DNA of 64,000 nucleotides from an uncultured Eubacterium sp. (GTDB taxonomy: Bacteria; Bacillota; Clostridia; Oscillospirales; Acutalibacteraceae). A model generated the notes under the pieces. It was not told the origin of the DNA. It worked only from the letters and a program-made list of their open reading frames with translations, and did not search any database. Positions 52,271-61,030 of the stretch are shown piece after piece (position 1 is the first letter of the stretch; each line of letters begins with the position of its first letter). The DNA lies in NCBI GenBank assembly GCA_910583925.1, contig CAJTZJ010000010.1, positions 1 through 64,000 on the forward strand, written 5' to 3'. Made by a program: the position numbers and the translations under genes.

Positions 52271-53428
52271 TCATTTTTTCTTGAATTTGTCAAAGAAACT
52301 TTCCTTATCTTTTTCAGTGTCTTTTGCGGCATTGCCTGCATTAAACTGACGAAGAAGTTCCTTTTGCTCGTTTGTAATGTTTTTTGGGATATCAACGATA
52401 ATTCTGACAAATTCATCGCCCTTGCCAAATGAATTTAATCGGTCAATACCTTTATTTTTAAGCTTGAATACCTCACCGGGCTGTGTTCCTGCCGGCATAT
52501 TGTATTTTACGGCTCCGTCTAAAGTTGGCACCTGAAGCTCAGAACCAAGTGTTGCATCAACAAATGAAACATGCTGTGTAAACCAAACATTGAAGCCATC
52601 TCTTTCAAAATACTTATGCGGCTTAATTTTGATAACAATTTTCAAATCTCCTGCCGGTCCGCCGTTTGAGCCTGCATCACCCATACCGCGCATGCTTACA
52701 ATCTGATTGTTGTCAATTCCGGCTGGTATTGTAACATCAATTTTGTTTTTGCGCCGTACTTTTCCCTTGCCTGCACATTTCTGACAGGGTGTTTCAATGA
52801 TTTTACCTGTTCCGTTACAATCCGGGCAGGCACGCTGTGTATTCATAACACCGAATGCGGTTCGGCTCTGAACATTTATAACACCTCTGCCGCCGCAATG
52901 TTGGCAGGTTTTCGGGCTTGTACCCTTTGCGGCACCTGTTCCGTTGCATTCACTGCAGCTTTCCACTCTCGGAACATCAACAGTTTTTTTGCATCCCTTT
53001 GCAGCTTCTTCAAATGTAAGAGTAAGCTGAATCTGAATATCTCTGCCCTTTCTCGGTGCATTCGGGTTTCCGGATCCGCCGAAGCCTCCAAATCCGCCGC
53101 CACCGCCGAAAAATGATGAAAAAATATCGCCAAGATCAATATCTCCGTCAAATCCAAATCCGCCGCCATAGCCTCCCTGTCCGGCGCCGTAGTTGGGGTC
53201 TACTCCCGCAAAGCCGAACTGATCGTATCGTGCTTTTTTATCAGGGTCTGAAAGAATCTCATAAGCTTCGTTGCATTCTTTGAATTTTTCTTCTGCAACT
53301 TTGTCATTAGGATTAAGATCGGGATGATACTTCTTTGCTGTTTTTCTGTATGCTTTTTTTATCTCGTCCGAAGAGGCACCTTTCTGAACACCAAGCACCT
53401 CATAATAATCTCTTTTTTCTTCGGGCAT
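52271..53428 (-). CDS. dnaJ: Chaperone DnaJ
   Basis: 385 residues from the ATG at 53428 (GGAGG). J domain with KYHPDLN, a Gly/Phe-rich linker (FGFDGDIDLGDIFSSFFGGGGG), four zinc knuckles CSECNGTG, CQHCGGRG, CPDCNGTG and CQKCAGKG, and the C-terminal substrate domain. Stimulates DnaK ATPase and delivers unfolded clients. Last gene of the CIRCE-controlled operon. Confidence 0.97.
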   Translation of the reverse strand: MPEEKRDYYEVLGVQKGASSDEIKKAYRKTAKKYHPDLNPNDKVAEEKFKECNEAYEILSDPDKKARYDQFGFAGVDPNYGAGQGGYGGGFGFDGDIDLGDIFSSFFGGGGGFGGFGGSGNPNAPRKGRDIQIQLTLTFEEAAKGCKKTVDVPRVESCSECNGTGAAKGTSPKTCQHCGGRGVINVQSRTAFGVMNTQRACPDCNGTGKIIETPCQKCAGKGKVRRKNKIDVTIPAGIDNNQIVSMRGMGDAGSNGGPAGDLKIVIKIKPHKYFERDGFNVWFTQHVSFVDATLGSELQVPTLDGAVKYNMPAGTQPGEVFKLKNKGIDRLNSFGKGDEFVRIIVDIPKNITNEQKELLRQFNAGNAAKDTEKDKESFFDKFKKK

Positions 53429-53459
53429 AATTGCCTCCGTAAGTAAGTTATTTAAATGT

Positions 53460-53489
53460 GGTATCCCGTTCATTTCTGCACGGGATACC
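53460..53489 (-). other. Intercistronic hairpin between dnaK and dnaJ
   Basis: GGTATCCCGT (53460-53469) pairs perfectly with ACGGGATACC (53480-53489). No T run follows on the gene strand, so an RNA-stability or processing element is more likely than a terminator. Confidence 0.55.
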
Positions 53490-53513
53490 TTTTGTGTTGC
53501 TTATTATTTTTTA

Positions 53514-55343
53514 TTAGTTGTCTTCAACTTCTGTATAATCGGCATCTGTGTAATCGGCACCGTTGTTATCAGGAGCTTGCTGCGCTGTTGGATCTGCACC
53601 CTGAGCAGCCTGTGCTGCCTGATAAAGCTTCTGTGAAACTTCATAGAACTTGGTCTGTAAATCCTCTTCAGCTGCCTTGATGGCATCAAGGTTATCGCCC
53701 TTAAGAGCTTCCTTCAATGCTTCTGCCTTTGTTTCAAGTGCACTCTTGTCGTCGGCACTGAATTTATCACCGTTTTCGGAAAGAAGTGTTTCTGTCTGAT
53801 AAACCATCTGCTCAGCACCGTTTTTAAGGTCAACAGCTTCTCTTTTTTTCTTATCCTCATCAGCGAACTGTTCTGCTTCCTTAACAGCTTTTTCGATGTC
53901 CTCTTTGCTCATGTTTGAAGAAGCTGTAATACTGATGTTCTGTTCTTTGCCTGTGCCTAAATCCTTAGCTGATACATGAACGATACCATTTGCATCAATA
54001 TCAAAGGTTACCTCAATCTGCGGAACACCGCGGCGAGCAGGAAGAATGCCGTCAAGATGGAACATACCTAATGTTTTGTTATCTTTTGCGAATTCTCTTT
54101 CACCCTGAAGAACATGAACCTCAACAGAGGTCTGGTTGTCTGCTGCAGTTGAGAAAATCTGTGATTTCTTAGTCGGAATCGTTGTATTTCTTTCGATGAT
54201 AACGGTGTTTACACCGCCCATTGTTTCAATACCAAGTGAAAGCGGCGTAACATCAAGAAGAAGAAGTCCTTTAACATCTCCGCCGAGAACACCGCCCTGA
54301 AGAGCGGCACCCATAGCTACGCATTCATCAGGATTAATGCCTTTGAAAGGCTCTTTTCCGCTGAATTTCTGAATAGCCTCCTGAACAGCGGGAATTCTTG
54401 TTGAACCGCCAACAAGAAGAACCTTGTCGATTTCGCCCATTGAAAGTCCGCTGTCCTTCATAGCCTGGCGAACAGGACCCATTGTTGCTTCTACAAGATC
54501 AGCAGTCATCTGATTGAACTGCGCTCTGGAAAGAGTTAATTCAAGATGCTTAGGACCTGTAGCATCCGCTGTAATGAACGGAAGTGAAATTTGAGCAGTA
54601 GTCATACCTGAAAGGTCAATCTTTGCCTTTTCAGCAGCTTCCTTAACACGCTGCATAGCCATTTTATCCGATGAAAGGTCAATACCGTTTGATTTTTTGA
54701 ATTCGTCAACAATCCAATCCATAACTTTTTTGTCGAAGTCATCGCCGCCGAGGCTGTTGTTACCGGCTGTTGCAAGAACTTCCTGAACGCCGTCGCCCAT
54801 TTCAATGATAGATACATCGAATGTACCGCCGCCAAGGTCATAAACCATAACCTTCTGGTCGTCTTCCTTGTCTATACCAAATGCAAGTGCGGCAGCTGTT
54901 GGCTCGTTGATAATTCTTTTAACCTCAAGTCCTGCGATTTTTCCTGCGTCCTTTGTGGCCTGACGCTGTGCATCGGTGAAATATGCAGGAACAGTGATAA
55001 CTGCTTCCGTTACAGTGTCGCCAAGGTAGCTTTCGGCATCGGATTTAAGCTTCTGAAGAATGATAGCTGAAATTTCCTGAGGTGTGTATGCCTTGCCGTC
55101 AATATCTACCTTATAATCTGAGCCCATATGTCTTTTAATAGAGCTGATTGTTTTTTCCGGATTGGTAATTGCCTGGCGCTTTGCAACATTACCTACCATT
55201 CTTTCTCCGTCCTTGCTGAATGCAACAACAGATGGTGTAGTTCTTGCGCCTTCTGCGTTTGCGATTACAACCGGTTCGCCGCCTTCAATAACGCTTACAC
55301 AGCTGTTTGTTGTACCTAAATCAATACCAATAATTTTTCCCAT
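53514..55343 (-). CDS. dnaK: Chaperone DnaK (Hsp70)
   Basis: 609 residues, typical Gram-positive length. GIDLGTTNSCV, YDLGGGTFDVSI and LLVGGSTRIPAVQ line the ATP site; SLGIETMGGVNTVIIERN begins the substrate domain. The acidic Gln-rich tail ends in EVEDN (family: EEVDD-like). Refolding of cytoplasmic proteins with DnaJ and GrpE. Confidence 0.98.
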   Translation of the reverse strand: MGKIIGIDLGTTNSCVSVIEGGEPVVIANAEGARTTPSVVAFSKDGERMVGNVAKRQAITNPEKTISSIKRHMGSDYKVDIDGKAYTPQEISAIILQKLKSDAESYLGDTVTEAVITVPAYFTDAQRQATKDAGKIAGLEVKRIINEPTAAALAFGIDKEDDQKVMVYDLGGGTFDVSIIEMGDGVQEVLATAGNNSLGGDDFDKKVMDWIVDEFKKSNGIDLSSDKMAMQRVKEAAEKAKIDLSGMTTAQISLPFITADATGPKHLELTLSRAQFNQMTADLVEATMGPVRQAMKDSGLSMGEIDKVLLVGGSTRIPAVQEAIQKFSGKEPFKGINPDECVAMGAALQGGVLGGDVKGLLLLDVTPLSLGIETMGGVNTVIIERNTTIPTKKSQIFSTAADNQTSVEVHVLQGEREFAKDNKTLGMFHLDGILPARRGVPQIEVTFDIDANGIVHVSAKDLGTGKEQNISITASSNMSKEDIEKAVKEAEQFADEDKKKREAVDLKNGAEQMVYQTETLLSENGDKFSADDKSALETKAEALKEALKGDNLDAIKAAEEDLQTKFYEVSQKLYQAAQAAQGADPTAQQAPDNNGADYTDADYTEVEDN

Positions 55344-55361
55344 TGTAAATTTCCTCCTGAT

Positions 55362-55880
55362 TTAATTTGCTGATTTAACCATAGCTGGTCTTATTATTTT
55401 ATCGCTTATTTTGTATCCTTTCTGGAATACATCAACGATTTCTCCGTTTTTATAATTTTCATCTTCAATGTGCATTACTGCGTTGTGGAGATTCGGGTCG
55501 AATTCCTCTCCGGGTGTACCGAAGATTTCAACACCTAATTTTCCAAGTGTGTCTACAAGGCTGTTGAATGTAATTTCAACACCTTTTTTTAAGCTGTCAT
55601 AGTCCTCGCTCTCGCTTGCAAGTGCTCTTTCAAGGTTATCTATAACAGGCAGCAGTTCCTTGATGGTTTCTGATTTTGCAAATACATAGGCATCCTGCTT
55701 TTCTTTTTCGCTTCGTTTTCTGAAGTTTGCATACTCAGCCGTGATTCTTAAAAGCTGATCCTTTGTATCGGCAAGCTCCTTGTCTGCCGTGTTTTCTTCT
55801 GCTGCTTTCTGGGTTTCTTCCTCGGTGACTGTTTCTTCTTTAACAGTCTCCTCAGTTTCAAGAGTTTCTTTTTTACTCAA
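55362..55880 (-). CDS. grpE: Nucleotide exchange factor GrpE
   Basis: 172 residues: an acidic N-terminal tail, a long coiled coil (LRITAEYANFRKRSEKEK) and the beta domain with GVEIFGTPGEEFDPNLHNAVMHIE. Its start overlaps the hrcA stop by 8 bp. Speeds ADP release from DnaK. Confidence 0.97.
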   Translation of the reverse strand: MSKKETLETEETVKEETVTEEETQKAAEENTADKELADTKDQLLRITAEYANFRKRSEKEKQDAYVFAKSETIKELLPVIDNLERALASESEDYDSLKKGVEITFNSLVDTLGKLGVEIFGTPGEEFDPNLHNAVMHIEDENYKNGEIVDVFQKGYKISDKIIRPAMVKSAN

Positions 55881-56919
55881 ATGTTACGCCTCCCTTTTGG
55901 AGAAATTCTTTAACTGTTTTCATTATATATTCAACTCTCGGAAGAATAGAGGAATAATCTATTCTTGTTGAGCCTATAATGCCTAATACTGCTGTCTGGC
56001 TGTTGTTATAGTTGAATTTGGCAAGTGCCGTTGTCGTATTTTTTAATTCGTAATGGTGATTTTCATCGCCTATTAGAAGTTCTGTTTCCTTGCCGAATTT
56101 AGAATAAGCCTCCATAAGCTGCTTTAAATGATCTTTAGCAGCGAGAAAAGATAAAAGCCTGTAAACACCGTTTCCAAGCTCCTCGTGAGAAAACAAATTC
56201 GTTTCACCCTCGATGAACACTGTGCTTTCGGAAGCCTCTCTGCAAAGTGCGCAAAGGCTTGTTAAAACGGGAAGCATATCAAATGCTCTTGTTCCTAAAA
56301 CAGGAACGGTGCTTTGAATAAGCCCGATATTAACCTCTGTAAGCGGAGTACCGATGAAATATTCCGACATAATATAATAGAAAAGAGATTTGAATTTTTC
56401 ATCAACTGGGCATTCCGGTCTGCAAACAGAGGATTTGATTTTTCCGCCTATTGTAAGCATAACAAGCATTGCCTTTCCGTTTCCGGCGGGAATTAAATCA
56501 ACACCCTGAATGCTGTCGTATTCATCTTTTATTGTGTTGCAGAAAGCAGCACAGTTTGTTGCTTCTGCAAGCAGGGCGGTTGCATCGTGCAAAAGTCTTT
56601 CGGGATCTCCTGCGTTAATCGAAAGCTTTTCTGCAATAAGTGCTTTTTCATAATCTGTTAATTCCTTTGGAGTTAACAGATTGTTTACATAGTATCTGTA
56701 TGAAGCCTTGCTGGGTATTCTTCCGCCGCTGGTGTGCATTTGCTCTAAAAATCCAAGCTCGGAAAGATAAGCCATTTCGTTTCTTATCGTTGCGCTTGAA
56801 ATTCGGTAGGGAAGTAAACTTGCAAGAGTTTTTGAACCGATGGGTTCGCCTGTTTTAATATAGCTGTCAATAATAATATTTAAGATTGCAGCCCGCCGTT
56901 CTCCTATCAAGCTTTTCAC
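55873..56919 (-). CDS. hrcA: Heat-inducible repressor HrcA
   Basis: About 349 residues. N-terminal winged helix (VKSLIGERRAAILNIIIDSYIKTGEPIGSKTLA...ISSATIRNEMAYLSELGFLEQMHTSGGRIPS) and C-terminal GAF-like dimer domain. Represses this operon at CIRCE. The frame could begin at a GTG (56940) inside CIRCE itself; I prefer the GTG near 56919 because of the AAAAGGG site, though spacing is tight and the TTG at VKSL is a further option. Confidence 0.93.
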   Translation of the reverse strand: MKSLIGERRAAILNIIIDSYIKTGEPIGSKTLASLLPYRISSATIRNEMAYLSELGFLEQMHTSGGRIPSKASYRYYVNNLLTPKELTDYEKALIAEKLSINAGDPERLLHDATALLAEATNCAAFCNTIKDEYDSIQGVDLIPAGNGKAMLVMLTIGGKIKSSVCRPECPVDEKFKSLFYYIMSEYFIGTPLTEVNIGLIQSTVPVLGTRAFDMLPVLTSLCALCREASESTVFIEGETNLFSHEELGNGVYRLLSFLAAKDHLKQLMEAYSKFGKETELLIGDENHHYELKNTTTALAKFNYNNSQTAVLGIIGSTRIDYSSILPRVEYIMKTVKEFLQKGGVTFE

Positions 56920-56933
56920 CACCCTTTTGTGAG

Positions 56934-56960
56934 TTAGCACTCTAAGCGTTCGAGTGCTAA
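56934..56960 (-). promoter_or_regulatory. CIRCE operator
   Basis: TTAGCACTC-N9-GAGTGCTAA, a perfect 9-9-9 CIRCE element, the HrcA binding site, just upstream of hrcA and downstream of its promoter. Confidence 0.97.
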
Positions 56961-56971
56961 CTGCTGTAATT

Positions 56972-57000
56972 ATATTATATCCATTAATTCATTTTGTCAA
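56972..57000 (-). promoter_or_regulatory. Promoter of the hrcA operon
   Basis: Minus-strand TTGACA (56995-57000), 17-bp spacer and TAATAT (56972-56977), a strong vegetative promoter with CIRCE around the start. Confidence 0.8.
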
Positions 57001-57083
57001 CACTTTTTTGAAAAAATTTCTAAAAATTAGCAGTTTGTTCATAAAAGTGCTATTGACACTGAAAATACAGATTATATATAGAA

Positions 57084-57111
57084 AGAGCATATGAAATAAA
57101 TCATATGCTCT
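57084..57111 (-). terminator. Hairpin behind the CHAP gene
   Basis: AGAGCATATGA (57084-57094) pairs with TCATATGCTCT (57101-57111); only a weak T tract follows. Confidence 0.5.
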
Positions 57112-57136
57112 TAATGCATTTAATTATATTTTAATT

Positions 57137-57787
57137 TTAGCTTACAGCGTTTGTAATCATAAGGCTGTTCATCAGAAGCACCGGCTCGTTTTCAATAGTT
57201 AATGCTGTTTCTGAAAAAGGATTACAGGGAGCTTCAGTAAATTCAGATATTTCCTGCGTATAACTGTAAACAGGCTCTTCGGCAAATACGGAGTCTGAAG
57301 CGTAAATATAACCATAAAAGGTTTGGCGATATGCACTATTAGGATTGCTGAAAGTTTTGGTGTTAAAATATTTGCCGCGCCAATGTGATTCGGAGATAGT
57401 AACGATATCTTCGTCTATTGATTCAACAACAGCAACATGTCTGCTCCAACAGGCAATAGCCCCAAGTTTCGGTTCACTGCCGTATTCATAATAATCATTT
57501 CTTTTATTGGTAAACCACCAGTTTCCTGCATTTCCGGATTTGATAAGAGGTGCTTCGCCTGTTATTTCATAAATTCTTCCATAGGCATAAGCTGTGCAGT
57601 TCGGCATTCCATAGCCCTGTTTGGAATAAATGTTGAGGCTTCTGTTGTAATACGAATTGCCGCTTGATGGTGTGGATAATCTTGGCTCAAAATCACTTTC
57701 TCCGGCAAGTGCTGCGGTTGGAAGTAATGTTAGCATCATTATAAATGTTATAATTCCAAGTAGTATTCTTTTAAATATTTTATTCAT
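57137..57787 (-). CDS. Secreted CHAP-domain peptidoglycan hydrolase
   Basis: 216 residues. Signal peptide about 1-28 ending TAALAGE. The CHAP domain has Cys64 in MPNCTAYAYGRIYE, His117 in WSRHVAVVES and the polar residue of ISESHWRG, the catalytic set. Cuts peptide bonds or the amide link in peptidoglycan during growth or division. Two perfect WalR-type boxes lie in the upstream region, as in the autolysin regulon of other Firmicutes. The C-terminal about 50 residues are unknown. Confidence 0.88.
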   Translation of the reverse strand: MNKIFKRILLGIITFIMMLTLLPTAALAGESDFEPRLSTPSSGNSYYNRSLNIYSKQGYGMPNCTAYAYGRIYEITGEAPLIKSGNAGNWWFTNKRNDYYEYGSEPKLGAIACWSRHVAVVESIDEDIVTISESHWRGKYFNTKTFSNPNSAYRQTFYGYIYASDSVFAEEPVYSYTQEISEFTEAPCNPFSETALTIENEPVLLMNSLMITNAVS

Positions 57788-57843
57788 AAAAACTTCCTCT
57801 CAATTTGATTGGCGGATGCCTTTCTCTTTGGGATAGCTTAGAT

Positions 57844-57860
57844 TGTAACACAATTGTAAT
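57844..57860. promoter_or_regulatory. WalR (YycF) box 1
   Basis: TGTAAC-N5-TGTAAT, an exact match to the WalR consensus TGTWAH-N5-TGTWAH, about 57 bp upstream of the CHAP gene start. Confidence 0.7.
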
Positions 57861-57893
57861 CTTTTAATCTATGTGAAATTTAACTAAGGCTTT

Positions 57894-57910
57894 TGTAACT
57901 ATTTTGTAAT
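57894..57910. promoter_or_regulatory. WalR (YycF) box 2
   Basis: TGTAAC-N5-TGTAAT again, with its first base exactly 50 bp beyond the first base of box 1, same orientation. Confidence 0.7.
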
Positions 57911-58128
57911 TAATAGACATAATAAACAAAATGTTAAGCTTTTACTTGACAAGTGTTTTTACAAAAAAATAAAAATGTAATATTATTATACTTCAAAATG
58001 TTCAAAAAATTAATTTTTTATTTATATGTTTGTATATTTTGCTGTAAATATTATATGCGCAGCTGTAAATAATACTATTGAACACAAATTGTTTGTTTAT
58101 CTTATTTAATATAGAAAGGAAAAATGTT
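57911..58128 (+). other. AT-rich leader region upstream of the small-protein pair
   Basis: The 340-bp gap 57788-58128 holds the two WalR boxes on the CHAP side. On the plus side TTGACA (57946-57951), an 18-bp spacer and TAAAAA (57970-57975) is a possible promoter, and ACTTGACAAGT at 57944-57954 is a palindrome overlapping the -35 box. No further gene seen. Confidence 0.4.
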
Positions 58129-58287
58129 ATGCCGGATTTATTTAATTTAACACCGGAAATGAACAGCTATTTTGATTCTTTGCCAAAGGGTATGCAGGAA
58201 AATGTTATTCAAAGCGGTGCAAAAATAAACAGCTTAGCTGATTTAAAACAGGTTGTAAAGGAGCTTTCGGGAAATGAAATATCCTGA
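58129..58287 (+). CDS. 52-residue conserved-looking small protein
   Basis: Starts at MPDLFNLTPEMNSYFDSLPKGMQE with AGAAAGGA upstream; the longer frame to 58078 lacks a site. Helical, soluble, resembles no domain I can name with confidence. The next gene overlaps its end by 14 bp. Confidence 0.6.
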   Translation: MPDLFNLTPEMNSYFDSLPKGMQENVIQSGAKINSLADLKQVVKELSGNEIS

Positions 58288-58486
58288 AAAAGATAAGGCG
58301 GTATCTTCTCCTCATGGAAGCTACAGGAAAAAATATCACCTTAAATCATCAATAACAAATAAGTATTGTGCAAGTGTAAGCAATCCAACCGTTCAGCCCG
58401 ATGCACGAACGGAAATGGGTGTGCCGATTCCGAGCCTTGAAAATGTGGAATATTCAAAGGAATATCAGGAAGAGAATCAAAGATAA
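58274..58486 (+). CDS. 70-residue protein, possibly DUF3787-like
   Basis: Overlaps the previous gene by 14 bp, with AAAGGAGC upstream. The central and C-terminal pattern (SNPTVQPDARTEMGVPIPSLENVEYSKEYQEEN) loosely recalls DUF3787 proteins of Clostridia, which end in a similar acidic helix. Unknown function. Confidence 0.5.
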   Translation: MKYPEKDKAVSSPHGSYRKKYHLKSSITNKYCASVSNPTVQPDARTEMGVPIPSLENVEYSKEYQEENQR

Positions 58487-58524
58487 TAAAGGCTGTGTTT
58501 GCTACTGCAAACACAGCCTTTATT
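58485..58524 (+). terminator. Terminator of the small-protein pair
   Basis: 18-bp perfect stem (58485-58502 with 58507-58524), 4-nt loop, overlapping the stop codon of the 70-residue gene; T-rich end. Confidence 0.85.
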
Positions 58525-58536
58525 ATATGAAAAAAA

Positions 58537-58555
58537 CCACGCGTTTGACGCGTGG
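58537..58555 (-). terminator. Terminator of the export permease gene
   Basis: CCACGCG (58537-58543) pairs with CGCGTGG (58549-58555); seven T follow on the minus strand. Confidence 0.8.
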
Positions 58556-58567
58556 CTGATTTTTTGA

Positions 58568-59401
58568 TTACATATGGAAAATAAGATCGTCACTTTTTTT
58601 ATTGAAAATGAAAATTCCTAAGAGCAAAACGCCGAATGACCATGCCGAGGCACCTAAAAGCAAATCTAAATCCATAGGCTTTCCGTAATAAACACATTGC
58701 CTGAACAGTTCCATTATATGATATATCGGATTAATTTCAATAAGCATTCTTGTCCACTTAGATGTGATTGTATCTATGGAATAAATAATAGGAACTGCGT
58801 AAAATAATAAGGTGCAGAAAACATCCCAAATATACTTTATATCTCTGAAATAAACCTGAAAAACAGCAAGGATAAGACCTACTCCTGTTGTAAAAATCAA
58901 AAGCAGCAAAAGCGGAATAAAGAACAAAAGAGCATATCCGCTTATCGTAAGAGAATCTCCCCCTGAAATCCCTGTTAATCTGAAGAATATCCAAACACAG
59001 ATGAAGCACAAAAGAGATATAGCAAGATTTACAAAGGTTGAAAGGATTGAAGAAAGCGGGTAAATATATTTTGGCACATAAACCTTTTTGATAATCGGGG
59101 CATTCGTTCTGAAGGACATAAGAGCCGCTTTTGTTGATGTAGTAAAGAATTCAAATAAAAGTCTGCCTGTGAATAAATAAACAGGGTAGCAGGCAATGTT
59201 TCCTCTTTTACCTAAAATACTGCTGAAAACAACAGAAAGTACTGCCATATTAAGAAGAGGCTGAACAAAGCTCCAAAAAATTCCAAGCACGGAATCCCGG
59301 TATTTTAGTTTAAGACTCTTTCGTGTTAATTCACGAAGAAGCGATTTATACTGATTGAATGTATTCCAAAAAGTATGATCGCTGTTTTTTGTTTTTTCCA
59401 T
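58568..59401 (-). CDS. Polysaccharide-export ABC permease (TagG/KpsM-like)
   Basis: 277 residues, ABC-2 type, about six helices. Family pattern: LKLKYRDSVLGIFWSFVQPLLNMAVLSVVFSSILG near the N-terminus, then FYAVPIIYSIDTI and NPIYHIMELFRQCVYYGKPMD. Exports teichoic-acid-like or O-antigen-like polymers from the cytoplasm. The cognate ATPase (TagH-like) is not in the window, so the gene is an orphan here. Monocistronic. Confidence 0.88.
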   Translation of the reverse strand: MEKTKNSDHTFWNTFNQYKSLLRELTRKSLKLKYRDSVLGIFWSFVQPLLNMAVLSVVFSSILGKRGNIACYPVYLFTGRLLFEFFTTSTKAALMSFRTNAPIIKKVYVPKYIYPLSSILSTFVNLAISLLCFICVWIFFRLTGISGGDSLTISGYALLFFIPLLLLLIFTTGVGLILAVFQVYFRDIKYIWDVFCTLLFYAVPIIYSIDTITSKWTRMLIEINPIYHIMELFRQCVYYGKPMDLDLLLGASAWSFGVLLLGIFIFNKKSDDLIFHM

Positions 59402-59549
59402 TTAAAACCTCAATATACATCAAAAAATATTGTTCATTATAGCACAAACAATTGCTAAGTTCAATATTGCATAGTTTACAGTTTTGTAAACAATTTATTG
59501 TTATTTTGGGTAAAAGTTACAAGGTAATAGATATAAGTAAATAATATTG

Positions 59550-60038
59550 TTATCTGAATAAATCCGCAATATGAACGGCGGTTTTTCTTGCTGCGATATC
59601 ACCATCAATTACAAAATCGGCAGCAGCAAGGTATTTCTCTCGCCTTTCCTCATAAAGCTTTTTTGCATTTTCTCTGTTTTTAAAAAGAGGTCTGGAGGTG
59701 CCGTCGCCAACCCGGGTGCATATAACATCAAAGGAAGCATCAAGAAAAACAATCTTTGCTCCTTTTTTCAATGCTTCAACATTTCTGTCAAATGTGAGAG
59801 CTCCGCCTCCTGTTGAAATAACAGCGTTTTTAAGTTCTGCTGTTTTTTTGCAGATTTCAAATTCCAGTTCTCTGAAATACTCTTCGCCTCTTGCGGCAAA
59901 AATTGCAGGAATGGATATTCCTGTTTTTTCCTCTATCATCTCATCGGTATCTACAAATTTGCGTCCTGTAATTTTTGCCAGCTCTTTTCCGACAACGGTT
60001 TTTCCTGCCCCCATAAATCCGCAAAGCGCAATATTCAT
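59550..60038 (-). CDS. aroK: Shikimate kinase
   Basis: 162 residues. Walker A GFMGAGKT (7-14), shikimate-binding DTDEMIEEKTG, RGEEYFRELE and STGGGALTFD, and the lid with GDGTSRPLF. Phosphorylates shikimate at O3 in chorismate synthesis. Starts one base inside the aroE stop (TAATG). Confidence 0.95.
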   Translation of the reverse strand: MNIALCGFMGAGKTVVGKELAKITGRKFVDTDEMIEEKTGISIPAIFAARGEEYFRELEFEICKKTAELKNAVISTGGGALTFDRNVEALKKGAKIVFLDASFDVICTRVGDGTSRPLFKNRENAKKLYEERREKYLAAADFVIDGDIAARKTAVHIADLFR

Positions 60039-60862
60039 TATTTTTCAAGCTCCTTTTTGGTTATTTCAATTACCTTTTGAATGTCTTTTTCGGTAAATTT
60101 GATATCATTCCAGATTTCTTCAGCAACGGCAGCCTGCCAAACAAGCATGGAAAGTCCGTTTGAATATTTAATTCCTGCTTCCTTAGCATATTTTACAAAT
60201 AAGGTTTCTTCCGGATTATAAATCGCATCAAAAACAGCATCTGCCTTTTGAATGATTTCCTTGGGAAGTATACAGGCGTTTATATTCGGATGCATGCCGA
60301 CAGGAGTTCCGTTTATAATAAGATTATAGCTTTCGTTAACCTCTTTCAGATTTAACACTTTGGCATTCTTATTCAGCTTGTTTTTAATTTCCTCTGCTAA
60401 TATATTTGCCGACGGAATATCGTTATCCCTAACAGCAATTGTTAAACTGCATCCTGCAAGCGCGGCTTCAAAGGCAAACATTCTGGCAACTCCGCCTGAG
60501 CCGCAAAGAAGAACATTGCCGGATAAATCAATATCCGCCATTTTGATTGCTCTCAAAAAGCCATAGCAGTCTGTGTTATATCCTTTCAGCTTTTTACCTG
60601 GTTTAACCGTGTTTACCGCACCGAAAAGTGCAGCTCTTTCATCAAGTTCATCAAGAAGAGGAATAACATCGATTTTATGGGGAATAGTTACATTGAAGCC
60701 GTCAAGCCCCGTAAGCTTTGAAAATTCATTTTTAAGAGCATCGGGTGAAATTTCAAACAGATTATATTCACCATTTATGCCGCCTATTTTAAATAATTCC
60801 CTATGGATAACAGGGGATAGTGAATGACCCAAAGGGTAGCCTGTAAGTCCGAATTGTTTCAT
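60038..60862 (-). CDS. aroE: Shikimate dehydrogenase
   Basis: 274 residues. Substrate domain with GYPLGHSLSPVIH and NVTIPHKIDVIPLLDELDERA (catalytic Lys), NADP domain with LCGSGGVARMFAFEAALAG and closing NGLSMLVWQAAVAEEIW. Reduces 3-dehydroshikimate. First gene of an aroE-aroK operon, with AGGAA upstream. Confidence 0.95.
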   Translation of the reverse strand: MKQFGLTGYPLGHSLSPVIHRELFKIGGINGEYNLFEISPDALKNEFSKLTGLDGFNVTIPHKIDVIPLLDELDERAALFGAVNTVKPGKKLKGYNTDCYGFLRAIKMADIDLSGNVLLCGSGGVARMFAFEAALAGCSLTIAVRDNDIPSANILAEEIKNKLNKNAKVLNLKEVNESYNLIINGTPVGMHPNINACILPKEIIQKADAVFDAIYNPEETLFVKYAKEAGIKYSNGLSMLVWQAAVAEEIWNDIKFTEKDIQKVIEITKKELEK

Positions 60863-60942
60863 TAGAAAGTTCCTTTCTTATGCAAGATTTTTCAGCTTTG
60901 CAGAAATTCATAAATATAGTTTGGATTTAATACGCCGAGCTA

Positions 60943-60971
60943 TTGACAACTTAGTCTAAATTTTATAATAT
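60943..60971 (+). promoter_or_regulatory. Promoter of acpP
   Basis: TTGACA (60943-60948), 17-bp spacer and TAATAT (60966-60971), 60 bp before the start codon. Confidence 0.75.
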
Positions 60972-61030
60972 GATAATAACACAACAGTTAAATATTAACA
61001 ACTATTATTTTTGTTTAGGAGTGACCGGTT

